Below the pieces are notes generated by a model. The model did not search any database. It saw nothing but the letters and a program-made list of their open reading frames with translations, and was not told the origin of the DNA. Below, piece after piece: positions 19,153 through 28,600 of a stretch of 64,000 nucleotides of DNA (the first letter of the stretch is position 1; every line of letters starts with the position of its first letter). The position numbers and the translations under genes are program-made. Source of the stretch: Bacteroidota bacterium. Lineage in GTDB: Bacteria; Bacteroidota; Bacteroidia; UKL13-3. The stretch lies in NCBI GenBank assembly GCA_030680835.1, contig JAUXUD010000022.1:62001-126000 (forward strand), read 5' to 3'.

Positions 19153-19890
19153 CTAATCCCACTTCTTTTTAAAATCGCCTTTTGCAAACGATTTTTCGAT
19201 TAAGCAATAAAGCAGAATAAAAAAATAACGGCTTCCCATTTCCCTGATTTTTAATTTGCTTACCCCATGCTTTCTGTTTGTCCAGCTATTGGGAACAATG
19301 GCATAAGAATAACCTCTGATTATTGCTTTTAGCGGAAGTTCAACCGTGAGATTAAAATGGGGAGATAATAGAGGTTGAATGCCCTGTATGGTTTCCTTTC
19401 TGAATAATTTAAATGCGTTGGTTACATCATTATACTTAATGCCAAAAATGATCCTCACAATATTGTTAAAAAAACGGTTCAGAAAAAGTTTGTGAGTTGG
19501 GTAATCATATACCTTACCTCCTTTGCTCCAACGGGTACCAAAAACACAATCGTAACCTTCGAGCATTTTGTTGTAAAATACAATCAGGTCATCGGGCGAG
19601 TCTGATAAATCCGCCATCATCACTGCAACACAATCTCCGGTAAATTTTTCAAGTCCCAGCCTTACTGCATACCCATAGCCATGGGCGCCCGTATTGGTAT
19701 AAACAACCAAAGTGCTTATTTCCTTTTGTAATTGGCCAAGAACCGCAATTGTATTGTCGATTGAATTGTCGTTAATCACCACAATTTCATGATTGATATG
19801 GTTTGCGTCCAGTTTGGAATGCAATTGCCGGAGGGTTTCAACAATACACAATTCTTCGTTATGAGCCGGTATTACAATACTGAGTTTCAT
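19153..19890 (-). CDS. GT2 glycosyltransferase, polyprenyl-phosphate mannosyltransferase (DPM1)-like
   Basis: This 245-residue protein has a GT-A fold: VIPAHNEE at the N-terminus, NDNSIDNT in place of the usual DDGSxDxT, MMADLSDSPDD as the metal-binding acidic motif, FGTRWSKGG, then NDVTNAFKLFRKE and the C-terminal RKHGVSKLKI. That arrangement matches the dolichol/undecaprenyl-phosphate sugar synthases. No C-terminal membrane segments are present, only one hydrophobic stretch (YFFILLYCLI). It is the last gene of the minus-strand cassette and begins 1 bp after the methyltransferase stop, so translation is probably coupled. I infer transfer of a nucleotide-activated sugar to a lipid carrier; the sugar is unknown. 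Confidence 0.85.
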   Translation of the reverse strand: MKLSIVIPAHNEELCIVETLRQLHSKLDANHINHEIVVINDNSIDNTIAVLGQLQKEISTLVVYTNTGAHGYGYAVRLGLEKFTGDCVAVMMADLSDSPDDLIVFYNKMLEGYDCVFGTRWSKGGKVYDYPTHKLFLNRFFNNIVRIIFGIKYNDVTNAFKLFRKETIQGIQPLLSPHFNLTVELPLKAIIRGYSYAIVPNSWTNRKHGVSKLKIREMGSRYFFILLYCLIEKSFAKGDFKKKWD

Positions 19891-19891
19891 T

Positions 19892-20548
19892 TTATTTGCT
19901 TAACGGCTTTTTGGCTATCAATAAAAATTGTTTACCCATGATTTTCCATGCAAAGGGCATTTGAAAATACAGCTTAACCAAAAAATCAGTTACCGGTATT
20001 CTGCCCCTGAATGATAAGGGTAAAAATTTAGGATGTATTTCTTCTATTTCAAATCCGGCACCATACAAATGTTCGGCCAAACCCAACTCCGTTAAGATAA
20101 CGGTATGGTCGGCAAAATCAAAATAATTTTTGGAACAGTATTTAAAATTAGGCCCCATAATAGCAATCCGCCCACCGGGTTTCATGATGTTAAACATACG
20201 GCCTAAAAAGTGCGCGACTTCTTCCTGACTATGCAAGTGTTCTAAAAAATTAGAAACGTAAACACCTTCAAAATAGTTTTCAGGCAATTCAACTTCCAGG
20301 TTATTTCCAATCACCACTTTTATACCTGGCAGTGCCGCTCTTAGTGTATGTTCCCCCATGTCAACGGCCCATCTTTCATCGCCCGGAACCTGATTGATAA
20401 ACTCGCAATCCCCCGCTGCCGGATCAATCACAGAAGCGGGACTACCAAGCTTTTTATAAATAAATTCAGCGATAATTTTCCAGGTAGATAATTTCTTATC
20501 CCTGTCAATTCCCTTAAACCGGTAAGCGTATATTCTTTCGTAATTCAT
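19892..20548 (-). CDS. Class I SAM-dependent methyltransferase
   Basis: I start at the ATG of MNYERIY (20548), 218 residues. A longer frame to 20632 exists, but its extra 28 residues come from the heptamer repeat upstream and are not protein-like. Motif I is VIDPAAGDCEF (about 40-50), followed by RWAVDMGE and the post-I/IV region VYVSNFLEHLHSQEEVAHFLGRMFNIMKPGGRIAIMGPN, typical of Methyltransf_11/23 enzymes. The substrate is unknown. The neighbours (two nucleotide-sugar SDRs upstream, GT2 immediately downstream) suggest a sugar or lipid-linked intermediate. Confidence 0.85.
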   Translation of the reverse strand: MNYERIYAYRFKGIDRDKKLSTWKIIAEFIYKKLGSPASVIDPAAGDCEFINQVPGDERWAVDMGEHTLRAALPGIKVVIGNNLEVELPENYFEGVYVSNFLEHLHSQEEVAHFLGRMFNIMKPGGRIAIMGPNFKYCSKNYFDFADHTVILTELGLAEHLYGAGFEIEEIHPKFLPLSFRGRIPVTDFLVKLYFQMPFAWKIMGKQFLLIAKKPLSK

Positions 20549-20559
20549 ATTTTTTTTAT

Positions 20560-20665
20560 TAGGTATGAGGTAATAGGTATGAGTGATTAGGTATGAGGTA
20601 TGAGGTATATAAAATGCAAGCTCATCACTCATAACTCATCACTCATACCTCATACCTCATACCTA
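20560..20665. repeat. Heptamer-rich palindromic repeat between operon genes
   Basis: Positions 20588-20608 and 20645-20665 form a perfect 21-bp inverted repeat built from the heptamer GTATGAG (TAGGTATGAGGTATGAGGTA... and its complement). More diverged heptamers (AGGTATGA, ACTCATC, ACTCATA) fill both flanks. The outer edge supplies the TAG stop codon (20663-20665) of the SDR gene. In the transcript this would fold into a long hairpin between the SDR and methyltransferase genes. Confidence 0.85.
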
Positions 20666-21730
20666 TTGTTTTATTCTTTCATTCATAATATCATACATCT
20701 CAATAAGGGTAGTTTCTAAATTAAATTTCCAGTCCCATTCGGGATAATGACTCTTGAATTTATTAACATCACTTATATACCAGATATGATCTCCAATCCG
20801 GTTGGTATCACTATAGCTGTAGCTCATTTTCTTGCCTGTTATTTTTTCACACCATTCAATGGCTTCCAGCATACTGCAATTGGCAAATCTTCCGCCCCCT
20901 GCATTATAAACTTCACCCTGCTTGGGATTCTGGTAAAAATGCCAGAACATATTTACCAAGTCAAAGCTGTGAATATTATCGCGCACCTGTTTGCCTTTAT
21001 ACCCAAATATGGTATAATGATTTCCGTTAATGGCACATTTCATGAGGTAGGCTAAAAACCCATGCAATTGTGCCCCGCTGTGGTTCGGGCCTGTTAAGCA
21101 CCCACCTCTGAAAACTGCAGTTTTCAATCCAAAATATTTGCCATATTCCTGCACCATAACATCTGCTGCAACTTTACTTGCACCAAATACACTGTGCTTG
21201 GTCTGGTCAATACTCATATGCTCATCAATGCCATATTTAAAGTATGGATGGCTTTCATCTATCTCCCATCTTTTTTCCAATTCAACCAAAGGTAAAAAGT
21301 TGGGCGCATCTCCATAAACTTTATTGGTGGAGGTAAAAATAAATACAGCTTCCGGACAAAATATCCGGGTGAGTTCCAGCATGTTTAAAGTGCCTGTTGC
21401 ATTCACTCCAAAATCGGTTAAAGGCTCTTTTGCTGCCCAATCATGACTAGGCTGTGCGGCTGCATGGATAATGAGTTTGATATCCTTTCCATGTTCATCA
21501 AAAACTTTGGCAAGTGCGCTGTAATCCCTGATATCAATATCATAGGATTTAAAGTTTGCATACTTTTCCAGTAGCCTGTTTTTATTCCAGTTTGTTGAAC
21601 CGTCAGCACCAAAAAAATAGGAACGCAGGTTATTGTCTATACCAATGATCATGTCAAATTTATTGTTAAAAAATTCAACCGATTCTCCTCCTATTAATCC
21701 ACTGCTGCCTGTTATTAATGCAATATTCAT
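20663..21730 (-). CDS. Extended SDR, CDP-paratose 2-epimerase-like, with Phe in place of catalytic Tyr
   Basis: This 355-residue extended SDR has the dinucleotide motif TGSSGLIGG (8-16), D64[16 protein letters not shown] (89-99), [18 protein letters not shown], and the substrate-side block [23 protein letters not shown]. The overall pattern resembles CDP-paratose/CDP-tyvelose epimerases. The canonical YxxxK is FGASK (Phe182...Lys186); the DNA reads TTT at that codon, so the general-base hydroxyl is absent. I believe related bacterial proteins share this change, so it may mark a subfamily rather than a dead enzyme. The gene lies between two palindromic repeats in a four-gene minus-strand cassette. 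Exact sugar substrate unknown. Confidence 0.85.
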   Translation of the reverse strand: MNIALITGSSGLIGGESVEFFNNKFDMIIGIDNNLRSYFFGADGSTNWNKNRLLEKYANFKSYDIDIRDYSALAKVFDEHGKDIKLIIHAAAQPSHDWAAKEPLTDFGVNATGTLNMLELTRIFCPEAVFIFTSTNKVYGDAPNFLPLVELEKRWEIDESHPYFKYGIDEHMSIDQTKHSVFGASKVAADVMVQEYGKYFGLKTAVFRGGCLTGPNHSGAQLHGFLAYLMKCAINGNHYTIFGYKGKQVRDNIHSFDLVNMFWHFYQNPKQGEVYNAGGGRFANCSMLEAIEWCEKITGKKMSYSYSDTNRIGDHIWYISDVNKFKSHYPEWDWKFNLETTLIEMYDIMNERIKQ

Positions 21731-21756
21731 TTTATGGTTTCAATTTGTGTTATAAT

Positions 21757-21784
21757 GGGCCGACACGTGGGTCGGGCCCGTACG
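21757..21784 (-). repeat. REP-like hairpin, family 2, degenerate copy
   Basis: GGGCCGAC, a 6-nt loop and GTCGGGCCC form a stem with one bulged G. On the minus strand it begins GTAC-GGG where the neighbouring copy has GTAG-GGG. It lies 12 bp from the next hairpin in the same orientation, so the two form a tandem pair. Confidence 0.75.
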
Positions 21785-21795
21785 TTATAATACTT

Positions 21796-21820
21796 GGCCG
21801 ACACGTGGGTCGGCCCCTAC
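21796..21820 (-). repeat. REP-like hairpin, family 2, with GTAG that carries a stop codon
   Basis: GGCCGAC-ACGTGG-GTCGGCC followed by C and CTAC gives, on the minus strand, GTAG plus a 7-bp stem. The TAG inside this GTAG (21817-21819) is the stop codon of the upstream SDR gene. Confidence 0.85.
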
Positions 21821-22884
21821 GATAGTATATTTTTTAAATCCTGTTCATGTTTTTTCATCCATTCAAATGTATCTGTTACCAAAGTTTGCATACTTCGTTT
21901 GGGTTGCCATCTGCTTAATGATTCTAACTTTGCGCAATCACTAACATAAATCCGCACATCAGCAACCCTGTTTTCTGTTACCGGTTTGATGCTGATTTTA
22001 TTCCCGGTTACCTCTTCGCAAAGCCGGGTTAATTCCTGTAAACTAAAACTTATTTTCAATCCCCCTCCGGCATTTAATGTTTTTCCATTATACAAATCCA
22101 GGTTGTGAATCTGATGGTCGATCAGGTCAAACAAATCCTCTGCATGCATTACATCACGCATTTGCTTGCCTGTACCGCCGTATCCGATATAGGCAAGTTC
22201 TCCCTTAAAGTAATGCCTGGCCAGCCACAAAACCAAAACGCCCTGATCTATTTTTCCCATTTGCCAGGGGCCGCTTATCACGCCACAACGGTTGATGATG
22301 GTTTTAAGTCCTTTGAGCTCATTATACTCAGTGATCATTAACTCCGAAGCCAGTTTGGTTGCACCATAAAAACTTCTGCTTCCTTCCAGAGGAAAATCTT
22401 CGGTAACACCTTTCGAACTGATTCCGCGTAATGTTTGCTTATCTGTCCATTCAAAGCGGGTTTCAAGCTCTTCAAAGTTTGCTGATTCTAAATTTTTTAT
22501 GGGATAAATGCGGCTGGTTGACAGGAAAATAAAAGCCGCATTATGTTTTTGGGCCAGTTCCATACAATTTATGGTGCCAAACAAATTTGCATTAATGAGC
22601 GGATAAACAGGCGATTGAATTCCGGATAATACGCTTGGGTCAGCCGAGGCATCGATGATTATATCAATATGTTTAAACGCTTGCAGGTCTTCAGCATTTC
22701 TGATATCACCGTGTATAAACTCCACCTCTGCATTTTTTAAACGGCTTATATTTAACTCAGAACCCCTGCGTTTCAGGCTGTCGAAAGCATAGACCGTATA
22801 TAACGGGTACTTTTTTTTGAGTCCGATTGCCAGGGTTGAACCTACAAAACCTGCACCACCTGTAATAAGTATATGTTTAGACAT
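21817..22884 (-). CDS. Extended SDR, CDP-paratose 2-epimerase-like
   Basis: This 355-residue NAD-dependent epimerase/dehydratase has TGGAGFVGS (8-16), D60IRN, DASADPSV (78-85), STSRIYP, the intact catalytic YGATK (Tyr173, Lys177) and NRCGVISGPWQMGKIDQGVLVLWLARHYF on the substrate side, which is the CDP-tyvelose-epimerase style. It is the first gene of the minus-strand cassette and is divergent from the membrane GT-C-like gene. It carries a canonical active site while its downstream paralogue does not, so the pair may act consecutively or as a heteromer; that is inference. Its stop codon lies within a REP-like element. Confidence 0.87.
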   Translation of the reverse strand: MSKHILITGGAGFVGSTLAIGLKKKYPLYTVYAFDSLKRRGSELNISRLKNAEVEFIHGDIRNAEDLQAFKHIDIIIDASADPSVLSGIQSPVYPLINANLFGTINCMELAQKHNAAFIFLSTSRIYPIKNLESANFEELETRFEWTDKQTLRGISSKGVTEDFPLEGSRSFYGATKLASELMITEYNELKGLKTIINRCGVISGPWQMGKIDQGVLVLWLARHYFKGELAYIGYGGTGKQMRDVMHAEDLFDLIDHQIHNLDLYNGKTLNAGGGLKISFSLQELTRLCEEVTGNKISIKPVTENRVADVRIYVSDCAKLESLSRWQPKRSMQTLVTDTFEWMKKHEQDLKNILS

Positions 22885-22989
22885 TGGTTTAAAAAGAATC
22901 GCAATTTTAAGGGATTAAATACGTATTTCCATATCCTCTGTATTCAAAAACTAACTGATTTGAGTATTATTGTTGCTTTAATTGATCCT

Positions 22990-24630
22990 ATGGCGCCCGG
23001 TATTCGTTTGTATTTTTTAGGTATTATCTTATTTTTACTCTATGCCCATATCATTATCTGGCCGGCATTCCTGTTTTTATTCAATATCCCGCTCAGCAGC
23101 CTTGTATTTCCCCTGTCGGTTTTATTATGGTTTATAGGTGGCTGGTATATTCAAAAACATTTATCTGGCGATGCAAAAAAGGGTGAATATTTTTTTAACA
23201 CTGTATTTGCAGGATTTATTTTTGCGCTGACTCTAATTTTTACGCAAAGTTTTTATGATACGTCTTTTGATGGAAACTGGTATCATATGGATGCCGTTTA
23301 TAATATCATGGCGGGCTGGAACCCTGTATATACACAGCTCTTGCCCCAACAAACATCCTATTGTGAACCTTACCTGAATCATTTTCCAAAATGTTCCTGG
23401 ATTTATGGGGCAAATGTTTCTATGTTTTTTGGCCTGATTGAAACCGGTAAATCGGGGACCCTTTTATTGCTAATTGCAGGTTTACTGATCTGGCAACACG
23501 TTGCAAAGGAGGCACTCGGTTTAAATACGTTTGCTTCATGGACCTTTTCTCTGCTTATTGCCGCAAACCCGGTTCAGATGCTCAATATACTGACGTTTTA
23601 TACAGATGGTCAACTTTCATCCATGTTCTCCATTGCAATCGGCTTTGCATTGTTATTTGTAAAAAATAAAAATGGGTTCGCCGTGATATTTGCCTTGCTT
23701 GCGCTTGCCTTGCTTGCCAATTATAAATTTACTTCGGCTATTTATGCAGGTATTTTGGCATTTTTTCTTTTTATATATTGCTGGAACCATCAGTTTAAAA
23801 ATTACAAAAAACTACTGCTTATTTTTGCCTGCTGGGGACTGTTTACCTATGTCATCATTGGGTTCAACCCTTATATCACCAACACCATACATCATCAGCA
23901 TCCGTTCTATCCCTTGTCGGAATCGAGCGAGCGGGTGTTTTCGAAAAAGAATATTTACCCGGCAAATTTTTTGGAAATGAACTGGGTTCAAAAGTTTTTT
24001 AACAGCGTTTTTGCTGAACCGAGTTGGAACCGCAATCCGGATAAGAGTGCGTTGAAAGTTTTATTCGGACATACGAACCTTCATTCGTACACAAGCGGAG
24101 TGCCCGATTTGGCCGGCTTTGGACCGATGGTTCCGGAGGTATTGGTACTATTAATTCCGGCATTTTTATTCGCCTGTTTTTTCAAACCAAATAAAAAAAT
24201 AGTTCCGGTTTTGCTGTTCATGGGAGTTGTTACATCTACAATTATTATCAATCCCGAAGCATGGGTATTGCGGTATGTGCCACAATTCTGGCTTTTTATA
24301 CTTGCCATGCTTTATGTGGTTTGGGTTCACCCAAAAGTAAAATATATAGCCTGGTTACTGGCCTTTGGTTTACTGATGAACACCTATATGATTACCCGTG
24401 AATACATTCAGTCGAACCATGATAAAACCCAGGCATTAGAAGCTCAGTTTAGTCTGATTAAACAAGATTTATTTCAATATCAGATTTATCATGGCTGGAC
24501 AAATTCTTTTAAGAACCGATTGGGTGCTGTTGGTTTCGATACGGCTCATCTGGTGTGGATTCCGCCTGAAGATTCTACCTCAATTGAATTTGTTGGAAGC
24601 CTGGGTGCAAGGTTTCGTAAAATCAAATGA
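22990..24630 (+). CDS. Polytopic membrane protein, GT-C glycosyltransferase-like
   Basis: I start at ATG 22990 (MAPGIRLYFLG), giving 546 residues and opening straight into the first membrane helix; a reading from 22873 would overlap the divergent SDR and adds an atypical segment. There are about 11-12 hydrophobic helices (LGIILFLLYAHIIIWP, LLLLIAGLLIWQ, FAVIFALLALALLANY, YVPQFWLFILAMLYVVW). The loop after the second or third helix, TSFDGNWYHMDAVYNIMAGWNPVY, contains an acidic aromatic motif in the position where GT-C enzymes carry their catalytic Asp. No close family name is certain. Together with the DPM1-like GT2 across the divergent promoter it could use a lipid-linked sugar at the periplasmic face; that is inference. 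Confidence 0.7.
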   Translation: MAPGIRLYFLGIILFLLYAHIIIWPAFLFLFNIPLSSLVFPLSVLLWFIGGWYIQKHLSGDAKKGEYFFNTVFAGFIFALTLIFTQSFYDTSFDGNWYHMDAVYNIMAGWNPVYTQLLPQQTSYCEPYLNHFPKCSWIYGANVSMFFGLIETGKSGTLLLLIAGLLIWQHVAKEALGLNTFASWTFSLLIAANPVQMLNILTFYTDGQLSSMFSIAIGFALLFVKNKNGFAVIFALLALALLANYKFTSAIYAGILAFFLFIYCWNHQFKNYKKLLLIFACWGLFTYVIIGFNPYITNTIHHQHPFYPLSESSERVFSKKNIYPANFLEMNWVQKFFNSVFAEPSWNRNPDKSALKVLFGHTNLHSYTSGVPDLAGFGPMVPEVLVLLIPAFLFACFFKPNKKIVPVLLFMGVVTSTIIINPEAWVLRYVPQFWLFILAMLYVVWVHPKVKYIAWLLAFGLLMNTYMITREYIQSNHDKTQALEAQFSLIKQDLFQYQIYHGWTNSFKNRLGAVGFDTAHLVWIPPEDSTSIEFVGSLGARFRKIK

Positions 24631-24650
24631 AGGAAACGCTAAAATTTATA

Positions 24651-24658
24651 TATTTTTG
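24651..24658 (+). promoter_or_regulatory. Possible -7 element for tdh
   Basis: TATTTTTG matches TAnnTTTG 20 bp before the tdh ATG. I see no TTTG at the expected upstream spacing, so support is weak. Confidence 0.3.
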
Positions 24659-24678
24659 ACCCTATCAAATTATTCAAC

Positions 24679-25632
24679 ATGTCAACGGAAAGAATATTAA
24701 TTATTGGCTCAAATGGCCAAATCGGACTTGAATTAGCAGAAGCATTACGCAAAAACTATGGAGACGAGCATGTAGTATGTGTTGATATCCGGAAGCTCGA
24801 AAATCAGATATTGCCCTTTGAAGTGTTGGATGTATTGGATCAAAACGCATTGCTTGCACTGGTTAAAAAATATGAAATTACCCAGGTATACCTTCTGGCT
24901 GCATTGCTAAGTGCCACGGCAGAAAAAAATCCAAAATTTGCCTGGGACCTTAACATGAATGGCTTGTTTAATGTTTTGGATCTTGCAAAAGAAGGACATA
25001 TAAAAAAAGTTTACTGGCCCAGTTCCATAGCCGTTTTCGGACCCTCAACACCCGGACAAAATACGCCTCAATATACGGTAATGGAACCCAATACCATATA
25101 TGGAATCAGCAAGCTGGCCGGAGAGCGTTTTTGTGAATACTACCACCAGAAATACGGAGTGGATGTAAGAAGCATCAGATACCCCGGATTGATTGGCTGG
25201 AAAAGCGCACCCGGCGGAGGCACCACAGATTACGCCGTACATATTTATCATGAAGCTTTAAAAAACAAAACCTATGAATGTTTTTTAAATGCACAAACTG
25301 CATTGCCCATGATGTATATGCCCGATGCCATCAGGGCCACCATTCAATTGATGGAAGCACCGGCCGAACAGGTAAAAATAAGAAGCAGTTATAACCTGGC
25401 CGGCATTAGTTTTAACCCCGAAGAAATTGCAGCCAGCATCCGCAAACACATCCCCGATTTTAGCATCACCTATAAACCCGATTTCCGCCAAAGCATTGCC
25501 GATAGCTGGCCCGCCAGTATTGATGATACCCTTGCCCAACAAGACTGGGGCTGGAAAATAAAATATGATTTGGATGCAATGACTCAGGAGATGCTGGATA
25601 ATTTGAAGCGTGTTGGGAATATGGCGGTTTAA
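24679..25632 (+). CDS. tdh: L-threonine 3-dehydrogenase, SDR type
   Basis: This 317-residue enzyme oxidises L-threonine to 2-amino-3-oxobutyrate with NAD+, the first step of threonine conversion to glycine and acetyl-CoA. Seen: the nucleotide motif GSNGQIG (10-16), D52VLDQNAL, LAALLSATAEKNP, the conserved WPSSIAVFGPSTPGQNTPQ block, catalytic Tyr141/Lys145 in YGISK, and RYPGLIGWKSAPGGGTTDYAV. The last blocks are diagnostic of the UDP-galactose-epimerase-like threonine dehydrogenases rather than the zinc-dependent Tdh. The partner Kbl is encoded 12 kb downstream at 37762. It sits 48 bp after the GT-C-like gene but has its own -7 motif. Length is normal for the family. Confidence 0.95.
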   Translation: MSTERILIIGSNGQIGLELAEALRKNYGDEHVVCVDIRKLENQILPFEVLDVLDQNALLALVKKYEITQVYLLAALLSATAEKNPKFAWDLNMNGLFNVLDLAKEGHIKKVYWPSSIAVFGPSTPGQNTPQYTVMEPNTIYGISKLAGERFCEYYHQKYGVDVRSIRYPGLIGWKSAPGGGTTDYAVHIYHEALKNKTYECFLNAQTALPMMYMPDAIRATIQLMEAPAEQVKIRSSYNLAGISFNPEEIAASIRKHIPDFSITYKPDFRQSIADSWPASIDDTLAQQDWGWKIKYDLDAMTQEMLDNLKRVGNMAV

Positions 25633-25664
25633 AATTGACAAGTCCAGTCAACCCTATCACTGTT

Positions 25665-28600
25665 TTATCTAATAACAGTAATGGTTCCTCTTTGATTAAT
25701 TTTTTGATCACACTGGCTAGTTCCATTTAAAATAAAAAAATAAACTCCCTCCGATACATCTTGACCTGTGTTTAATTTGCCATCCCAGCATCCTGTTTGA
25801 CTATTGGTGCTGAAAACTGTAGTTCCCCAACGGTTAAATACAACAAACTCAACATACTCAAATTGTACCACGGATGTTAATGGAAGGCAATCATTTATGC
25901 CATCATCGTTCGGGGTAAACACATTAGGTAGCCCGCGAATTACTTCAGCTTTATTTACCAGTATTTCAATACTATCGTAGGCAGTGCACCCGAGTGTATC
26001 TTGAGTAATAACAAAATAAAATGTATTTGTATCAGGGTAGGCTATTGGGTTAGCAATATTTGCATTTGAAAGTCCAATGGCCGGATACCACAAATATGTA
26101 TAGCCACCATCAGCATTTAGTAATGCGAAAGGGTTTTCGCAACTGATATTATTTGATTTTGAAAGACTTAAATTAATTGGTTGTAATACAAGGTTAATTG
26201 TCATGATACTATCACATCCTACGCTATTTAAAATGGTGTCCTGATATTGCCCGGATACTGAATATGTATATTTTCCGCTTGGCGAAACAATTGTATCACA
26301 AACCGTTAGCATAAAATTACTTTGAGTAATCAATCGTTTATACTGAATAACAATAATGCTATCGCAATTTTGAACGGTTAATACAGTATCTCTGTATTCT
26401 CCGCTAATACTGTAAACATACTTGCCACTTGGACTTGTAAATGAATTACAACTTTGAATGCTTACGGTATCAATGGTAATGGTTTTAGTAAATTGAATGG
26501 TGATAATACTATCACAATTATAATTATTGGGAATCGTATCGTAATAAATGCCTGAAATATTCCAATTATAGCGTCCGCTCGGACTTAAATAACTTCCACA
26601 AAATGTAGTATCAATAACATTGTAGGTTTGTAAAACATTTAAGCTAATTGTAATTATGCTATCTCCACCAATTTTGTTGGGTATGGTATCAAAATACATA
26701 CCTGTACTTGTATAAAAATACTTCCCGCTTGGCGAAATAAAGCTACGGCAAACAACAGTATCAATATTACTTTTTGTGAGTAAAACAGTCAGACGAACTT
26801 TTAAAATGCTATCACAACCCCTGGAATTCGGTATCGTGTCATAGAATACTCCTGAGCTATCCCATAAATATTTACCACTAGGTGCAATCAGAGAAAATTT
26901 TACAGTGGTATCAAAAGCGTTTGATGTTTGCAAAATAGTAAGATGAACAGTAATAATGCTGTCGCAATATTTTGTATTTGGAATTGTATCTTGGTAAGTA
27001 CCTGTGCTATCCCAAAGGTATTTACTACTGTATGAACGCATATTTATACAAACTGCAGTATCGAGGATGCTTTTAGTGGTAAGTATATTAACCCTGTATA
27101 ATAATATACTGTCGCATCCTAGATAGTTAGGAATGGTATCAAAATAATAACCTGTGCTGTCCCATGTGTATTTTGTACTTGGGGATAATATACTTTTGCA
27201 AGCTTGTGCCTCAATGGGAATATCCGGTCTAAGCATCAGTACAAAACCATCATCTAATGGATTACCAGATAGATCGGTTGAAAGGGTAGCATGTAATTTT
27301 TTGCAGGGTAAACTAATACTATCTGCAAACCATCCCGAAATATATAATCTTCCTTTGAGGTCAGTTGTTATGGAGCTATTAGTTAAATAATTAAATTGTA
27401 CAATATAACTTAAGTTAGTAAGGTTATTTAAAATAGGCTGAGCAGCATAAATATTGTTTAAGCTATCTGCGAATGCAACAAAAGCAAAAGGTTTATTTAA
27501 GGGATTTGAAGGCATATACTTTTGGAGTTTCAAACTGTTTATATTATATCCACCAAAAATATGTTGTCTTGTTTTATAATTTAAGTTAACAGAATATAAC
27601 CAGGTATTTTCATATAACTCTTCCCATAAAACATTTCCTCCAGAACTTATTTTGCACAAATAAGTGCCTTCATTACTATTGCTGAAAGATGGATTAAGTA
27701 AAAATTCATGTAAATATACCCTATAAGGTACTATAAGGAATAATTCTTGTTTAATTGTATCGTATTCAAAATTATAAAGCGGATATTGAAAAGAAATATT
27801 CCTAATAATTGGTTTTACCCAAAGGATACTGTCTTGTTCATTGAGTTTTATTAAGAGGTAATTGTATCCAGGCTTTAAAGGTACTGGAATGGTACTTTTA
27901 AAAGTATCTGGCCTGGTGATGTAAATACCCAGTATTATATAACTATTATTACCATCTGTAACCATATTGATGTCTCTTCTATAATAGGAGGAATCAGCAT
28001 GAATATAGGATAAGTGATTTTTCAAGGGTTCTTTAAAAGACAATAAAGTACCTGAGAATGAAAATTTAAACAATACATACTGTGTGTTGACAAAAAACAT
28101 AGTCTTTTGACCAATATAATTGGTAACAGATAAGGTATCAGGAATTGATGAACTATCTGCTCGTATATTTGGGAAATAGATGCGTATTTCATTTGCACTA
28201 CTAACAATTAGGTTTGCACACCGGGCAGAACCTAAATTACCTGGTAGGGTTTCCCTTGCTATGGAGTTCATCCAAATAAATTGCCCACTGGGGTTGAGCT
28301 TAAATATTGCTATTGCAGTATGACAGTTATTATCGGTAGCCCTTCTATTGTATTGAAGTATCAATTTTTTATATAAAATTCCATGGGAATCGAATATATC
28401 TATGGAGTCACGCTGCAAAAAAGTATAACAAAGGAAAACTTCATTGGTAGCGTTAAACTTTAAATCAAGATTCTCATAACTAGCCCCACCACCTTGGGCT
28501 GAAAGAAATCTTACATGAAATAAATATTTACCTAAAGTATCAAATTTTACTATAACAGTTGAGAAAACATAAGATACCGTATTTGGATTTTTTTGGATTG

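Noticed and set aside
20549-20632. N-terminal extension of the methyltransferase
   Set aside because: The extra residues (HTSYLITHTYYLIP-like) are encoded by the heptamer palindrome and are not conserved protein sequence.
22873-22989. N-terminal extension of the GT-C-like protein
   Set aside because: It overlaps the start of the divergent SDR and has no membrane or signal features; ATG 22990 opens directly into a helix.
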